From Archangium violaceum Cb vi76 (GTDB lineage Bacteria > Myxococcota > Myxococcia > Myxococcales > Myxococcaceae), in the NCBI RefSeq assembly GCF_000733295.1, contig NZ_JPMI01000017.1:49702-113701 (forward strand): a DNA stretch of 64,000 bases. The letters run 5' to 3'. Below are positions 63,419 to 64,000 of the stretch, piece by piece. The notes under the pieces were generated by a model that was not told where the DNA came from, searched no databases, and was given only the letters and a program-made list of their open reading frames with translations. Every line of letters starts with the position of its first letter. Positions within the stretch are counted from its first letter, which is position 1. The translations under genes and the position numbers were made by a program.

Positions 63419-64000
63419 TCAAATCACACGCAACAGGCACGCCGCATGATCGGACCGGGTGGACCCCACGGTCGCCGCACTCAGCGAGGGCGCGGGGACG
63501 ATGAATCCAGGCGGCAGACCCACGGGCGTGAAGGGATTGACCCGGCAATACCAATAATCGTGGATGTCGCCCTCCGCCGTGGTCGGCCCCAGGCCATAGG
63601 CGAAGGCGAATCCGGTGGCGTCCGTTCCCACCCTGCTCGGTGGCAGATGAAAGCCGCCGCCGATGTAGCTGATGGCGGGCGCGAGGGGATGCTGCTCCAG
63701 CACGCGCAGCATGCGGTGGGTTCGCAGGCGGATCCGCTCACGGAGGGCGGGGTTGCCCTCGCGGTTGTGCAGGTAACCCACAGCCACCTCGCGCAGGCCA
63801 TTGGTGATGACCACGTATACCAGCCCGCGGGAGTCAGGGGCCGCCCTGGCGGGTAGGGCATTGGCCCAGTCCCGCTCGGGTGGCACCGACGGCGAGAGGT
63901 CGTGGAGGATGGTGACGCGTTTGCCGCTCGCATCGAGCAGGAGCCGCCCCACGGCACATGGCACCCAGGGCGGCCGCACGGCGATGGAGATGTATTTCGG
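63419..64000 (-). CDS. Unrecognised gene, 5' end beyond the window
   Basis: The frame is open to the right edge (reading in with PKYISIAVRPPWVPCAVG) and stops at 63419, giving at least 193 residues. A GTG at 63979 could be a start, but the coding pattern continues upstream, so I treat the gene as partial. Readable features are GLVYVVITNGLREVAVGYLH, SYIGGGFHLPPSR and HDYWYCRVNPFTPVG. There is no signal peptide in the visible part. I do not recognise the family. The nearby decayed mobile element makes it possible cargo or the old chromosomal flank. Confidence 0.6.
   Translation of the reverse strand, partial: PKYISIAVRPPWVPCAVGRLLLDASGKRVTILHDLSPSVPPERDWANALPARAAPDSRGLVYVVITNGLREVAVGYLHNREGNPALRERIRLRTHRMLRVLEQHPLAPAISYIGGGFHLPPSRVGTDATGFAFAYGLGPTTAEGDIHDYWYCRVNPFTPVGLPPGFIVPAPSLSAATVGSTRSDHAACLLRVI

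Overview
The window is about 70% GC with strong third-position G/C bias. It carries the gliding-motility gene order gltG-gltH-TPR gene-gltI-gltJ, lipoproteins and a very large NRPS/PKS gene, so it is most likely chromosomal DNA of a myxobacterium, probably suborder Cystobacterineae (Myxococcus/Archangium/Cystobacter group). Genus cannot be fixed from the sequence alone.

Region 1 (1-19.3 kb, all +) is the distal part of the G1 cluster of the Agl-Glt A-motility (focal adhesion) machine. It holds the tail of an upstream gene, gltG/pglI (FHA + membrane segment + AgmX/PglI C-terminal domain), gltH (small outer-membrane barrel), an RGG- and ER-rich TPR gene, gltI/agmK (about 4,090-residue TPR protein) and gltJ/agmX (zinc ribbon, GYF, membrane segment, AgmX/PglI tail). 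A good intrinsic terminator lies between gltG and gltH.

Region 2 (19.3-26.3 kb) is an envelope/housekeeping stretch: a Cys-rich lipoprotein followed by a textbook terminator, a secreted MORN-repeat protein, a divergent RelA/SpoT-like protein, an Ig/propeller-like lipoprotein, and ffh.

Region 3 (26.5-59.6 kb, perhaps to 61.7 kb) is a biosynthetic locus. A single 25.5-kb gene on the minus strand encodes FAAL-ACP / C-A-PCP / KS-AT-ACP / C-(A split by a luciferase-like monooxygenase, no carrier) / C-A-PCP x4 / TE. Specificity codes read from the sequence give: unusual aromatic-like, malonate, proline-like, proline-like, Gln, Asp. Facing it are an MbtH-like gene, two paralogous CmlA-type diiron beta-hydroxylase genes whose metal ligands keep the CmlA spacing, a nucleotidyltransferase and an ABC exporter. 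The inferred product is a lipopeptide with one malonate-extended, possibly alpha-oxidised residue and hydroxylated side chains; I do not recognise a known compound that fits.

Region 4 (59.8-64 kb) holds a lipoprotein with a hydrolase-like nucleophile elbow, tRNA-Leu(UAA), and immediately beyond it a wrecked tyrosine integrase and a frameshifted helicase-like gene. These look like the scar of an element that used the tRNA as attachment site. An unrecognised gene runs off the right edge.
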